Assembly: GCF_001584185.1 (NCBI RefSeq)
Contig: NZ_CP013234.1
Location: forward strand, 3,100,001 to 3,164,000
DNA: 64,000 nt
Direction of reading: 5' to 3'
From: Collimonas pratensis
Lineage (GTDB): Bacteria > Pseudomonadota > Gammaproteobacteria > Burkholderiales > Burkholderiaceae_D
In this document: positions 29,403 to 38,182 of the stretch, one piece after another
How positions within the stretch are numbered: position 1 is the stretch's first letter
How the letters are laid out: the number at the start of each line of letters is the position of its first letter
Notes under the pieces: generated by a model
What the model saw: only the letters and a program-made list of their open reading frames with translations
Told to the model about the DNA's origin: nothing
The model's database searches: none
Position numbers and translations under genes: made by a program

Positions 29403-30026
29403 TTACTTGGCGGCGACAGTAATGGCCGATGTGTCAACGCTCTTCACGCCCTTCACTTTTCCAGCAATATCCTTGACGTGGTCGATCGCATCCTGGGTTG
29501 CCAGTGCACCGCTCAACACCACTACGCCGTGCGTCGTCTTCACGCTGACGTCAAATCCCTTGCTGACGCTATCCGCCAGAATCTCGGATTTCACCTTGGT
29601 GGTGATCCAGCTGTCGGACACCACCCGCTTGGTCTTGGTCACGCTCTTGTCGACCTTGTCCGCAGCCACCCCGTTGGACGGTGTGGTCAGGTTGTTGTCG
29701 ACGCTCTTGACCCCCTCTACCTGCTTGGCGACCGCTTCCGCTTTAGATTTTGCGCTCGCGCTGCTGGCGGCGCCATCCAGCGTCACCACGCCGTTGGTAG
29801 TGGTCACACTGACGTCGGACTTGCCCATGCCGTCTGTCGTCATCAGCTTGGCCTTGATGGTCGTGGTAATCCCGGCATCTGTCACCGTAGCGCCGACGCC
29901 ATCGCTGTGCGCTTGCGGTGCGGCGGCATCGGCAGCCATCGCAGCAGGGCCGGCAAGGCTCGCACCGAAAGCCGCAACGATCAGGACGTTGCGAAGGGAT
30001 TTTTTATAAAGGAATGATGTATTCAT
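29403..30026 (-). CDS. OsmY-like periplasmic protein with two BON domains
   Basis: The ATG at 30026 sits 8 nt behind a clear AGGAGA site and gives 207 residues. A signal peptide (VLIVAAFGASLAGPAAMA) precedes two BON domains, about residues 43-105 (TDAGITTTIKAKLM ... VVTLDGAASS ... VEGVKSVDNNL) and 130-200 (DSWITTKVKSEIL ... GVVVLSGAL ... VKGVKSVDTSAI). BON proteins such as OsmY are envelope stress proteins that bind phospholipid surfaces or act as periplasmic chaperones. It is probably monocistronic and ends in a terminator. Confidence 0.9.
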   Translation of the reverse strand: MNTSFLYKKSLRNVLIVAAFGASLAGPAAMAADAAAPQAHSDGVGATVTDAGITTTIKAKLMTTDGMGKSDVSVTTTNGVVTLDGAASSASAKSKAEAVAKQVEGVKSVDNNLTTPSNGVAADKVDKSVTKTKRVVSDSWITTKVKSEILADSVSKGFDVSVKTTHGVVVLSGALATQDAIDHVKDIAGKVKGVKSVDTSAITVAAK

Positions 30027-30240
30027 ATGGTTTCTCCTGTGTGTTGTCTGCAGCGCTGACCATGCAAGAATGCACATCAGCGAGACCCAGGCAGGATGAA
30101 AGACGGCTATGCCGCCCTCTGCTGCCCATGGAACCTTAAAGTCCATGGCCAGAGTCTGCCGCAGCAGGCCGGCATTGTCAGTTCGTTATCGCACATAGGA
30201 AGGCAGATACGCCAGATCGCACAGGTAATCCGGCGGCAGG

Positions 30241-31239
30241 CTAGCCCGCCGCCGGAGACAGGGCAACGCTGCGCGTCGCCCCCAGGGACATCAGGCGTTG
30301 CGCCATACAGAAAATAAACAGCAGGACGCCAATCACGATTTTGGTCCACCAGGAACTGAGCGTGCCGTCGAATGCAATCAAGGTCTGGATCAACCCCAGG
30401 ATCAACACGCCGGAAAGAGTACCTGCGACATAGCCATAACCGCCAGTCAGCAAGGTGCCGCCGATCACCACTGCGGCGATCGCATCCAGTTCAGTGCCTT
30501 GCGCATGCAGGCCGTAACCGGACAGCATATAGAACGAAAACAAGACTCCCGCCAGCGCCGCGCAAAAGCCGCTGAATGCGTACACCAATACCTTGGTGCG
30601 CCCCACCGCCAGGCCCATCAGCAATGCCGATTGCTCATTGCCGCCGATGGCGTAGACGGCGCGCCCGAAGCGAGTGTAGTGCGCAATATAGATGGCCAAC
30701 GCCAGCATGATCACGGCGATCAGCACACTGGGCGAGATGAAGGCGCCGAACACGCCGATCCTGGCCTGCGACAGCGTCACATACAAAGGCTGGTCGATCG
30801 TGATGGAATTGATGCTGATCAGGTAGCACAGGCCGCGCGCCAGGAACATTCCGGCCAGGGTAACAATGAATGCCTGCAGCTTGAAATAATGGATCAGTGC
30901 TCCCATCAAGGCACCGAAGCCGCTCCCGATCAGGAGCACGCAGGCAATCACCAGCAGCGGCGGCCAATGCCAGTACTGCAGCAGGTAGGCCGAAATCATG
31001 GTGGTCAGCGCCAGCACCGAGCCGACTGAGAGATCGATGCCGCCGGACAGGATCACAAAGGTCATGCCGATCGCAATCACCAGCAGGAAGGCGTTATCGA
31101 TCAGCAGGTTGAGCACTACTTGCAGGGAAAAGAAGCCAGTGTAGGCGACCGAACCGAGGCCGAACATCAGCAACAGCAAGACCACCGTCACCATCGACGT
31201 GAAATAGGGAGACGCCAACAGCGCGCGGAATGTTTTCAT
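30241..31239 (-). CDS. yjfF: Galactofuranose ABC transporter permease YjfF
   Basis: This 332-residue BPD_transp_2 family permease has eight to ten hydrophobic helices. The signature FVILSGGIDLSVGSVLALTT is typical of sugar permeases of the ribose/galactofuranose class, followed by LLTGGYGYVAGTLSGVLILG near the C-terminus. Its ATG overlaps the ytfT stop. Two different permease genes downstream of an RbsA-type ATPase is the YtfQRT-YjfF arrangement, hence the symbol. It forms the inner-membrane channel together with YtfT. Confidence 0.88.
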   Translation of the reverse strand: MKTFRALLASPYFTSMVTVVLLLLMFGLGSVAYTGFFSLQVVLNLLIDNAFLLVIAIGMTFVILSGGIDLSVGSVLALTTMISAYLLQYWHWPPLLVIACVLLIGSGFGALMGALIHYFKLQAFIVTLAGMFLARGLCYLISINSITIDQPLYVTLSQARIGVFGAFISPSVLIAVIMLALAIYIAHYTRFGRAVYAIGGNEQSALLMGLAVGRTKVLVYAFSGFCAALAGVLFSFYMLSGYGLHAQGTELDAIAAVVIGGTLLTGGYGYVAGTLSGVLILGLIQTLIAFDGTLSSWWTKIVIGVLLFIFCMAQRLMSLGATRSVALSPAAG

Positions 31240-32369
31240 GACTCTTTTCCGGTTGAACGGCGAACTTTGGAGCCGGCGCCAAACAGGCGCGGCATCAGAT
31301 GGCGGAACTCCTTCGATTGCGAGAGGCAGACCGCAAACACCACCACTGCCTTCACCACCATGTTCACTTCCGGCGGCACGCCCATCGAATAGATCGTGTA
31401 TGTCAGCGCCTGGATGATCAGTGCGCCGACCACGCTGCCGGCCAGACTGAACTTGCCGCCGCCCAAGGACGTGCCGCCGAGGGTCACCGCCAGAATGGCG
31501 TCCAGCTCCATCAGCAAGCCGGCATTATTGGCGTCCGCGCTCTTGATGTTGGAACTGATCATCAACCCGGCCAGGCCGGCGCAGGCGCTGCAAAACATAT
31601 AGACGAAGAAAATCAGCGCCGCGGTGCGGATGCCGGCCAGCCGTGAGGCCACCGGATTGATGCCGACCGCCTGGATGAACAGGCCCAGCGCGGTTTTTCG
31701 CATGAGCATGGCCACCACCAGAAAAACACCGAGGGCGATGTACAAGGAAAACGGCAGACCGAACAGATAGCCGCTACCCAGATAGAAAAACGGCTGGTAG
31801 TAGACCGTGATGATCTGGCCGTCGGTCAGCAGCTGCGCCAGGCCGCGGCCGCCGACCATCAGGATCAAGGTAGCGATGATCGGCTGCAAGCCCAGCGAAG
31901 ACACCAGGAAGCCGTTCCAGACCCCGCACAGGAGCGCCGCGCCCAGGGCGGCCGCAATCGCCCATGCCATGGGTATGCGGCTGGCATACTCTTGCACGCC
32001 GCCGTGCATCTGCAGCGTGCCGCCGATCAGCAAGGCCGCAACGGTGCCGGAAATCGCCACCACCGCACCGACCGAAATATCGATGCCGCGGGTGGCGATC
32101 ACCAGGGTCATGCCAAGCGCAGTCAGTATCAATGGCGCGGCACGGTTGACGATATCGATCAGGCTGCCATACAGGTGGCCGTCTTTCCACTCGAGCCGGA
32201 AAAATCCCGGAATCATGAAGAAATCCACAGCCAGCAACAGCGCCAGCGCAGCCAAAGGCCGAAACAGAGGATGCCGTACAAAACTCGAGAGTTGTTCCAT
32301 CAGAGCGGCAGGCATGGCTGCCGGCGGCCGCGCTTCTTTGCCGGCGTCCTGGTCCAGGAGAATGCTCAT
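31236..32369 (-). CDS. ytfT: Galactofuranose ABC transporter permease YtfT
   Basis: This 377-residue permease has the MTLVIATRGIDISVGAVVAISG signature and the GLQPIIATLILMVGGRGLAQLLTDGQ segment characteristic of YtfT, plus a C-terminal LGGTSLGGGKFSLAGSVVGA loop. The N-terminus has about 35 extra residues before the first helix (LAALALLLAVDFFMIPG). It overlaps both the ytfR stop and the yjfF start by 4 bp. Substrate identity (galactofuranose) is inferred from gene order and family likeness. Confidence 0.88.
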   Translation of the reverse strand: MSILLDQDAGKEARPPAAMPAALMEQLSSFVRHPLFRPLAALALLLAVDFFMIPGFFRLEWKDGHLYGSLIDIVNRAAPLILTALGMTLVIATRGIDISVGAVVAISGTVAALLIGGTLQMHGGVQEYASRIPMAWAIAAALGAALLCGVWNGFLVSSLGLQPIIATLILMVGGRGLAQLLTDGQIITVYYQPFFYLGSGYLFGLPFSLYIALGVFLVVAMLMRKTALGLFIQAVGINPVASRLAGIRTAALIFFVYMFCSACAGLAGLMISSNIKSADANNAGLLMELDAILAVTLGGTSLGGGKFSLAGSVVGALIIQALTYTIYSMGVPPEVNMVVKAVVVFAVCLSQSKEFRHLMPRLFGAGSKVRRSTGKES

Positions 32370-33925
32370 GCGCCCTCCCCGGCGATCACCTGCAACACCG
32401 AATCCTCGTCCAGTTCACCACGCAAGTACTCGCCGCAAGCCTTGCGGTCGCGCAGCACCAGCATGCGGTCGCTGACCCGCAACACTTCGGAAATTTCGGA
32501 GGAAATGAAGAGTATCGCCATCCCCTTGCGGCACAAGGCAATGACATGTTCCATGATCTCCTGCTTGGCGCGGACATCAATGCCGCGCGTCGGCTCGTCC
32601 AGGATCAGCATGGCCGGGTCGGTAGCCAGCCAGCGCGCCAGCAGGGCTTTCTGCTGGTTGCCGCCCGAGAGCGAACCGATTGGCGTTTCGATATCCGCCG
32701 TCTTGATGCCCAGCCATTTGACATAGTCGCTGGCCAACGCCTGCTGCCGCCTGCGCGGGATCACGCGCAGCAATCCGGCCCTTGCCTGCAAGGCCAGGAC
32801 GATATTTTCCCGTACCGACAGTTCCAGTATCGCGCCTTCCTTCTTGCGGTCTTCGGAACAGAAGCCGATGCCGGCGGCGATTGCGTCCCGCGGCGAATGG
32901 AATTTTTCGACTTTCCCCTTTATCTGCAGCGTGCCGCTGTCGGGCTTGTCGGCGCCGAACAGCAAGCGCGCCGTTTCGGTCCTGCCGGAACCGAGCAAGC
33001 CGCACAAGCCCAGCACTTCGCCGCCGCGCAGATCAAGGTCCAGCGGCGCCAGTATGCCGTTCCGGCCCAAGCCCCTGGCCTGCAGCACGGCGGTCTGGCC
33101 ACTGTCCACCTGCGGCTCGGCGCGACCGTCAGCGGCATCCAGATTGGGCGACGACGAGGTCTGGCTGCCGACCATCTTGTTCACCAGGTCCAGCCGGCTG
33201 AGCTGGCTGGCCAGGTATTCGCCTTCAAGCTGGCCATTGCGCAAGACCGTAATGCGGTCGGAAATTTCGTAGGTCTGTTCCAGGAAATGGGTCACGAACA
33301 AGATCGCCATGCCCTGTGCGCGCAGCTTGCGCAAGACTTCGAACAGCAGCTTCACCTCGGCGTCGTCAAGACTGGAAGTAGGTTCGTCCAGAATCAATAC
33401 CTTGGCTGAAATGCTCAAGGCGCGTGAGATCGCCACCATTTGCTGGATCGCCAGCGGATACCTGGAGAGCGGCGCCGCGACGTCGATCCTGACATGCAGT
33501 TCGTGCAACAGCTGCTGCGCCTGCTGCTGCATGGATTTCCAGTCAATGGCGCCGTATTTTTTCGGGTAGCGGCCGATGAAGATGTTTTCCGCTACCGACA
33601 GGTTGGGGCAAAGATTGACTTCCTGGTACACGGTGCTGATGCCTAGGCTTTGCGCCTCCAGCGTCGAGCGCGGCTGCACCGGCTGGCCATGCAAGAGTAT
33701 CCGCCCGCTGTCGGGCGTATAGACCCCGGTCAGCACCTTGATCAGGGTCGATTTGCCGGCGCCGTTCTGCCCCATCAAGGTGTGGACTTCGCCGGGATAT
33801 AGCCGCAGGGCGACTTCATTGAGCGCTGTCACGCCGCCGAACGCCTTGCAGATGCCGCTTAATGTCAGGGCCGGCGCACCGCTGCCCTGCGCCTCGCCGT
33901 TAGTGCCGATCTCCGTTTTACTCAT
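32366..33925 (-). CDS. ytfR: Galactofuranose ABC transporter ATPase YtfR
   Basis: This 519-residue double ATPase is of the RbsA/MglA type. In the first cassette Walker A is GQNGAGKST (about 55) and Walker B VLILDEPTSSLD. In the second the Walker A is degenerate (GLLGSGRTE), with LSGGNQQKALLARWL as signature and LILDEPTRGIDV as Walker B. One degenerate site is normal in this family. It follows ytfQ after about 100 bp that contain a stem-loop, and is coupled to ytfT. Confidence 0.92.
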   Translation of the reverse strand: MSKTEIGTNGEAQGSGAPALTLSGICKAFGGVTALNEVALRLYPGEVHTLMGQNGAGKSTLIKVLTGVYTPDSGRILLHGQPVQPRSTLEAQSLGISTVYQEVNLCPNLSVAENIFIGRYPKKYGAIDWKSMQQQAQQLLHELHVRIDVAAPLSRYPLAIQQMVAISRALSISAKVLILDEPTSSLDDAEVKLLFEVLRKLRAQGMAILFVTHFLEQTYEISDRITVLRNGQLEGEYLASQLSRLDLVNKMVGSQTSSSPNLDAADGRAEPQVDSGQTAVLQARGLGRNGILAPLDLDLRGGEVLGLCGLLGSGRTETARLLFGADKPDSGTLQIKGKVEKFHSPRDAIAAGIGFCSEDRKKEGAILELSVRENIVLALQARAGLLRVIPRRRQQALASDYVKWLGIKTADIETPIGSLSGGNQQKALLARWLATDPAMLILDEPTRGIDVRAKQEIMEHVIALCRKGMAILFISSEISEVLRVSDRMLVLRDRKACGEYLRGELDEDSVLQVIAGEGA

Positions 33926-33988
33926 CCGCCTGCGATCCCCAGATGCTCAAGCAAGACGGCGCGCTCAGCGCACCATCATGAAAAATAG

Positions 33989-34011
33989 GACGGCGCGCAA
34001 ATCGCGCCGTC
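33989..34011 (-). terminator. Stem-loop between ytfQ and ytfR
   Basis: A perfect 9-bp stem (GACGGCGCG / CGCGCCGTC, loop of 5) is followed on the minus strand by CTATTTTTC. It lies just behind ytfQ. Such partial terminators let binding-protein mRNA exceed that of the membrane genes. Confidence 0.65.
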
Positions 34012-34026
34012 ATCCGGATCGTCCGT

Positions 34027-34995
34027 TCAGTACTTGCGGTTCGGGAATTCCTTGGCGGCGACTTCCGCCGGGAATACGCTTTCCTCGGTGGTAATCCGCT
34101 TGGGCACCGTCTCGCCGGCGACAACCTGCTTCGCCACCTTCATCAGCTGCGGGCCGAGCAAGGGGCTGCACTCCACCGTGACATTGAGCTTGCCGGCCAT
34201 CATCGCTTCAAACGCGCCCTTGACCCCATCCACCGAGATCACCAGGATATCCTTGCCGGGTTTCAGGCCAGCCTCTTCGATGGCCTGGATCGCGCCTATC
34301 GCCATGTCGTCATTGTGGGCGTACAGCACATTGATTTTCTTGCCGTCGGTCTTGAGGAAGGCTTCCATCACTTCCTTGCCCTTGGCGCGGGTGAAGTCGC
34401 CGGACTGCGAACGGATGATTTTCAGATGCGGATTGGCGGCGATGATCTCGGCGAAACCGCTCTTGCGGTCGATCGCCGGCGCCGAACCGACCGTGCCTTG
34501 CAATTCGACGATGTTGATATCGCCGGCAGGCATGCTATTGGCACGTTCCAGCAGCCAGCGGCCGGCGCGGCGCCCTTCTTCAACGAAATCGGAACCGATG
34601 AATGTCACGTACAGCGACTTATCCTTGGCGTCGACCGCGCGGTCAGTGAGGATCACCGGAATCTTGGCGGCTTTGGCTTCGCCCAGCACCGTGTCCCAAC
34701 CGGACTCGACCACCGGAGAAAAGGCAATGACGTCGACTTTTTGCGCAATGAAGGAACGGATCGCTTTCACCTGGTTTTCCTGCTTTTGCTGCGCGTCGGC
34801 GAATTTCAGCGTGACCCCGGCCTGCTTGGCCGCATCCTTGATCGATGCGGTATTCGCGGTGCGCCATTCGCTTTCAGCGCCAACCTGCGAAAAGCCCAGG
34901 ACCAGCGGCTTTTCAGCATAAGCGCTGCCAGCAATCCCGAATCCAAGGCCCATGCAAAGCGCCGCACCCAATACCGTTCTGCGTGTCATTTTCAT
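34027..34995 (-). CDS. ytfQ: Galactofuranose-binding periplasmic protein YtfQ
   Basis: This 322-residue type I periplasmic sugar-binding protein has a signal peptide (LGAALCMGLGFGIAGSAYA). The mature protein starts EKPLVLGFSQVGAESEWR, and SQVGAESEWRTANT is the YtfQ-type ligand-loop pattern. Further conserved parts are VIAFSPVVESGWD, ILTDRAVD, AHNDDMAIGAIQAIEEAG and DILVISVDGVKGAFEAM. It delivers furanose sugars to YtfT-YjfF. It is the first gene of the operon and the promoter lies in the DNA up to about 35150. Confidence 0.92.
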   Translation of the reverse strand: MKMTRRTVLGAALCMGLGFGIAGSAYAEKPLVLGFSQVGAESEWRTANTASIKDAAKQAGVTLKFADAQQKQENQVKAIRSFIAQKVDVIAFSPVVESGWDTVLGEAKAAKIPVILTDRAVDAKDKSLYVTFIGSDFVEEGRRAGRWLLERANSMPAGDINIVELQGTVGSAPAIDRKSGFAEIIAANPHLKIIRSQSGDFTRAKGKEVMEAFLKTDGKKINVLYAHNDDMAIGAIQAIEEAGLKPGKDILVISVDGVKGAFEAMMAGKLNVTVECSPLLGPQLMKVAKQVVAGETVPKRITTEESVFPAEVAAKEFPNRKY

Positions 34996-35077
34996 TGCTG
35001 TCTCCGTTTTTATGTTTGTGTTTTGACCAGATAAAATGTGTGAAGAGCGCGACCATCCTAGGGCGAAATCCGATCCT

Positions 35078-35104
35078 TTTCAAATGAATTATTTTCAGTT
35101 TCAG
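35078..35104 (-). promoter_or_regulatory. Possible operator upstream of ytfQ
   Basis: An A+T-rich imperfect inverted repeat (CTGAAAAT ... CATTTGAAA on the minus strand) lies about 90 bp upstream of the ytfQ start, in the promoter area. Its arrangement would suit a sugar-responsive regulator. No regulator gene is nearby. Confidence 0.3.
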
Positions 35105-35163
35105 ATACGCGTTTAGGTATCGGCTGGCCGGCGGGCGCTTGTTTACGGTCGACGAATTTTGGA

Positions 35164-35196
35164 TAAAAAAAAGCCCGCTAACTTTCGTTGCGGGCT
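35164..35196 (-). terminator. Orphan intrinsic terminator on the minus strand
   Basis: The stem AGCCCGC ... GCGGGCT is followed on the minus strand by eight T. It cannot serve ytfQ, which starts further downstream. Its transcript would come from 35200-35500, where no convincing protein gene is found. Confidence 0.75.
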
Positions 35197-35500
35197 GAAT
35201 CCAAACCTTGAGAGGTGTTGGAGGAGACAGGATCACCATATCGCAGCGCAGTATATCCGTCTGCTTGATTGTTGTGATATCTGGTATTCACTGTACAAAT
35301 ACTAGTTTGCGGGTGTTTGCGCGTTGCATCAATAATCATGAGGCCAAGTGCTGTCGATGGCGTTCGGAGGTTGTCGACAGCAGTCGGATTAATTCTCCCG
35401 CAATCGGAATTTTCCGAACTGCAAATCGGATACGCCCTGTCGGGGAAGAAGTAATTGATGCCTGCGTCGCAGATGACCCACTTCACACTCGACTAGCAAG
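35197..35500. other. Non-coding stretch, possible small RNA on the minus strand
   Basis: Nothing protein-like is convincing here. A GTG-started minus-strand reading of 102 codons exists but has no recognisable features. The terminator at its left end makes a small RNA possible. Confidence 0.3.
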
Positions 35501-35512
35501 AAACGCCTCGTA

Positions 35513-35758
35513 GCAGCGCTTGATGTCACCATCAACGCAAACGACCATCAAGTGATGAAGCAATTTCACAGACCAGAGGATGAAAAGCGCTCCCTGGTAA
35601 TAATTCCCGAATCGGATTACGACGAATGGCTGGAATGCACTGATCCAGAGCGCGCCAGAGCATATTTGCAGCTTTATCCTGCCGAACTCATGAAGGCAAG
35701 GCCTGTACCGAAACCCACAAAAGTCCGTCACGTCGAGTCAAGCGGTACGCTTTTCTAA
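35513..35758 (+). pseudogene. Remnant of a YedK/HMCES-type SOS-associated peptidase (C-terminus)
   Basis: The frame reads TINANDHQVMKQFHRPEDEKR followed by SLVIIPESDYDEWL and LQLYPAEL. This matches the C-terminal part of SRAP-domain proteins (YedK/HMCES), where the H-x-R/K-P-x-DEKRM block includes an active-site histidine. Only about 75 of the usual 220 residues are present. The catalytic N-terminal Cys2 domain is missing, so the protein cannot shield abasic sites. It lies in a patch of decayed genes between ytfQ and tRNA-Ser. Confidence 0.65.
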
Positions 35759-35831
35759 GAACCGACTATGAATTTACTTTCAGGCGACCGGCAACACATC
35801 CTTAAAGGCCTACGTTTCCGGCACCTACTTC

Positions 35832-35996
35832 TTACATCTCGTCAGTAAGAAGATTTCTCACATCGTCTCTGTCAAGCATCGCTAGGATGCCGTGCTGACC
35901 ATGTAGGATGATTTTTGACTTGCTGCTGTCATCAATCCATATCACCTGCTCATAGACCCTCTCAGCAAGCTCATTGAGCTGTATCCAGACTTTCAT
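35832..35996 (-). CDS. Small hypothetical protein, 54 residues
   Basis: The ATG at 35996 follows a very strong AGGAGGGG site 7 nt upstream, which decides the start. The product begins MKVWIQLNELAERVYEQV and ends in an acidic tail (MLDRDDVRNLLTDEM). It has no membrane segment and no recognised domain. Its short length and its place in a decayed element patch suggest an accessory or phage-type gene. Confidence 0.55.
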   Translation of the reverse strand: MKVWIQLNELAERVYEQVIWIDDSSKSKIILHGQHGILAMLDRDDVRNLLTDEM

Positions 35997-36139
35997 ATGT
36001 AACCCCTCCTCTTTGTTGTGAGATTTCAATTTACCGCGCCAACTCCGTGATTAAAAGGCGCATCCTGAGGCATTGACAACAGGGCAATATTTATGCTAGC
36101 ATCCGCCTCGCAGTAAAAATTCAAAGCAATACGTCATTT

Positions 36140-36192
36140 GGCGCACTCATCTGTCAGGCCCTTAAAAAGCCCCTAAGAAAGTGCGCCTTTTT
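36140..36192 (+). terminator. Leader stem-loop upstream of the alpA-like gene
   Basis: A perfect 8-bp stem (GGCGCACT at 36140, AGTGCGCC at 36180) with a 32-nt loop is followed by TTTTT. It lies about 45 bp before the alpA-like ATG and could be a terminator or an attenuator. Confidence 0.55.
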
Positions 36193-36234
36193 GCGTTCTG
36201 CATCCGGTAAATATTTTGATGGGAGGTTTAACTT

Positions 36235-36419
36235 ATGAATAAGGAGTCGCCGCAAGACAAATACATCAGCGTCAAACAGGTATCAGAGATTCTGGGGATT
36301 GGAGTTTCGACGTGTTGGCTTTGGATGAAGACCAAGCCAGAGTTTCCTAAGCCAATGAGGTCAGGAAAGAGATATACAAAATGGAGCTTGAAGAGATAAA
36401 CGGATTTGCTGCAGGCTAG
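36235..36419 (+). pseudogene. AlpA-family prophage regulator, frameshifted at its C-terminus
   Basis: A GGGAGG site 8 nt upstream fixes the ATG. The frame reads YISVKQVSEILGIGVSTCWL, then WMKTKPEFPKP and KRYTKWSLK, a MerR-like helix-turn-helix as in AlpA excision regulators. It then stops at 36397 after 54 residues. Adding one base near 36392 would continue as EINGFAAG-stop at 36419, the usual AlpA ending, so a base is probably lost. AlpA genes belong to integrated satellites, and tRNA-Ser lies just beyond. Confidence 0.75.
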
Positions 36420-36520
36420 ATGAACCCAAGACCAGCAATTCATCGACAGAAAGAAAAACGGGTAAGTCATTGAAAAAATAAGAATAACTCTTATCAGCCA
36501 ACAACTTACCCATATATTCT

Positions 36521-36614
36521 TGGAGGAGGCGGTGGGAGTCGAACCCACGATACAGGTTTAAGCCCATATGCTTCCTTAGCAGGGAAGTGCCTTCGACCAC
36601 TCGGCCACGCCTCC
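36521..36614 (-). tRNA. tRNA-Ser (GCT)
   Basis: The minus strand reads GGAGGCGTGGCCGAGTGGTC and continues with anticodon GCT in the loop context CTGCTAA. A long variable arm typical of class II tRNA-Ser, the GGTTCGACTCC T-arm and an encoded CCA follow. It has 94 nt including CCA. A short A+T-rich gap separates it from the decayed island. Confidence 0.97.
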
Positions 36615-36809
36615 AAACTTAAACGGCTTTAACAACGCCGCGTTAAGGACACGAATAATAACTTTTCATAGGGCATCGGTCAATAACGCTATGCCAAATT
36701 AACAGCTTTTTTTGAAAATTTTTTAAAAACCCTCTGAAAACCTGCTGCGTGACCCGCTCTCGGAGCAAATCAGCGCAGCAGCACTGCAATTTCCAGAGAT
36801 TTGCGCGGT

Positions 36810-38060
36810 TTACGCGCTTTCCAGGCCGAAAGCCTTGTGCAGAGCGCGTACCGCCAGCTCCATGTACTTCTCGTCGATCAGCACCGAGATCTTGATTTCA
36901 GAAGTCGAGATCATCTGGATGTTGATGCCCTCTTCCGACAAGGTGCGGAACATTTGGGAAGCGATGCCGACATGGCTGCGCATGCCGACGCCGACTACCG
37001 ATACCTTGGATACCTTGGCGTCGCCGGTGATGCTGGCGGCGCCGATGCTGGCCTTGACCTTCTCGTTCAGCACATCCATGGCCTTGGCGTATTCGCCGCG
37101 CGGCACGGTGAATGTAAAGTCGGTCTTGCCGTCCACCGACTGGTTCTGGATGATCATGTCGACTTCGATGTTGGCGTCGGCGACAGCGCCCAGGATCTGG
37201 TAGGCGATGCCAGGACGGTCAGGCACGCCGAGCACGGTGATCTTGGTCTCGTCGCGATTAAACGCGATGCCGGTAATGGTGGCTTGTTCCATCTTGGTAT
37301 CTTCCTCAAACGAAATCAGGGTGCCGGAAACTGCTTCTTCTTCCAGCGGCATTAATGGGTCAGTCAGCGACGACAGCACACGGGTCGGCATCTTGTAGTT
37401 GCCGGCAAATTCAACCGAGCGAATCTGCAGCACCTTGGAGCCGAGCGACGCCATCTCCAGCATTTCTTCAAACGTCACCGTGTTCAGGCGACGCGCATCG
37501 GAGACCACGCGCGGATCGGTGGTGTAGACGCCGTCGACGTCGGTGTAAATCAGGCATTCCGCTGCCTGCAGCGCTGCCGCAACCGCTACCGCGGAAGTAT
37601 CTGAACCGCCGCGGCCCAGGGTGGTGATGTTGCCGAGCTCGTCGACGCCTTGGAAACCGGTGATGATCACGACCTTGCCGGCATCCAGGTCTTGCCGCAC
37701 CTTAGTGTCGTCGATCGAACGGATGCGTGCCTTGGTATGAGCCGAATCGGTCTTGATCGCGACTTGCCAGCCAGCGTAGGACACGGCTTGCTTGCCGATG
37801 GCTTGCAGCGCCATCGCCAGCAGAGCTACCGAAGCCTGTTCGCCGGTGGAGGCCAGCATGTCGAGTTCGCGCGGATCGGGCTGAGCGCTAATTTCCTTTG
37901 CCAGGCCCAGGAGGCGGTTGGTTTCACCGGACATCGCGGAGGGCACCACGACGATTTGGTGGCCGGCGTCATGCCATTTGGCGACGCGCTTGGCGACATT
38001 CTTGATGCGCTCGGTCGAGCCCATCGAAGTGCCGCCGTATTTGTGGACGATTAAAGCCAT
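36810..38060 (-). CDS. lysC: Aspartate kinase
   Basis: This 416-residue protein phosphorylates L-aspartate, the first step to lysine, threonine, methionine and diaminopimelate. The N-terminal kinase domain (KYGGTSMGSTERIKNVAKRV; GRGGSDTSAVAVAAAL; YTDVDGVYTTDPR) covers about 1-250. Two C-terminal ACT domains (ITVLGVPDRPGIAYQILGAV; VSVVGVGMRSHVGIASQMF ... INIQMISTSEIKISVLI) give feedback control by lysine and threonine. The length is normal for monofunctional betaproteobacterial LysC. It stands alone between tRNA-Ser and tilS. Confidence 0.97.
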   Translation of the reverse strand: MALIVHKYGGTSMGSTERIKNVAKRVAKWHDAGHQIVVVPSAMSGETNRLLGLAKEISAQPDPRELDMLASTGEQASVALLAMALQAIGKQAVSYAGWQVAIKTDSAHTKARIRSIDDTKVRQDLDAGKVVIITGFQGVDELGNITTLGRGGSDTSAVAVAAALQAAECLIYTDVDGVYTTDPRVVSDARRLNTVTFEEMLEMASLGSKVLQIRSVEFAGNYKMPTRVLSSLTDPLMPLEEEAVSGTLISFEEDTKMEQATITGIAFNRDETKITVLGVPDRPGIAYQILGAVADANIEVDMIIQNQSVDGKTDFTFTVPRGEYAKAMDVLNEKVKASIGAASITGDAKVSKVSVVGVGMRSHVGIASQMFRTLSEEGINIQMISTSEIKISVLIDEKYMELAVRALHKAFGLESA

Positions 38061-38182
38061 AGGGTGTGTTTTGGGTGCGGGAAGCGGACGTAGTGCAAGA
38101 AAAATAAAAAATCAACCCTTTAATGTACCCGCAACAGCTGATTATGACAAGTGGATTACTGGCAAGAAAATACAGATAACGT

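Noticed and set aside
35178..35486. Minus-strand reading frame of 102 codons starting at GTG
   Set aside because: It has no ribosome site, no recognisable motif and ends inside a terminator hairpin; random-looking composition.
36073..36102. TTGACA with a TATGCT-like box upstream of the alpA-like gene
   Set aside because: The best -10 candidate is only 13 bp away and the next (TAGCAT, 18 bp) is weak, so no promoter is claimed.
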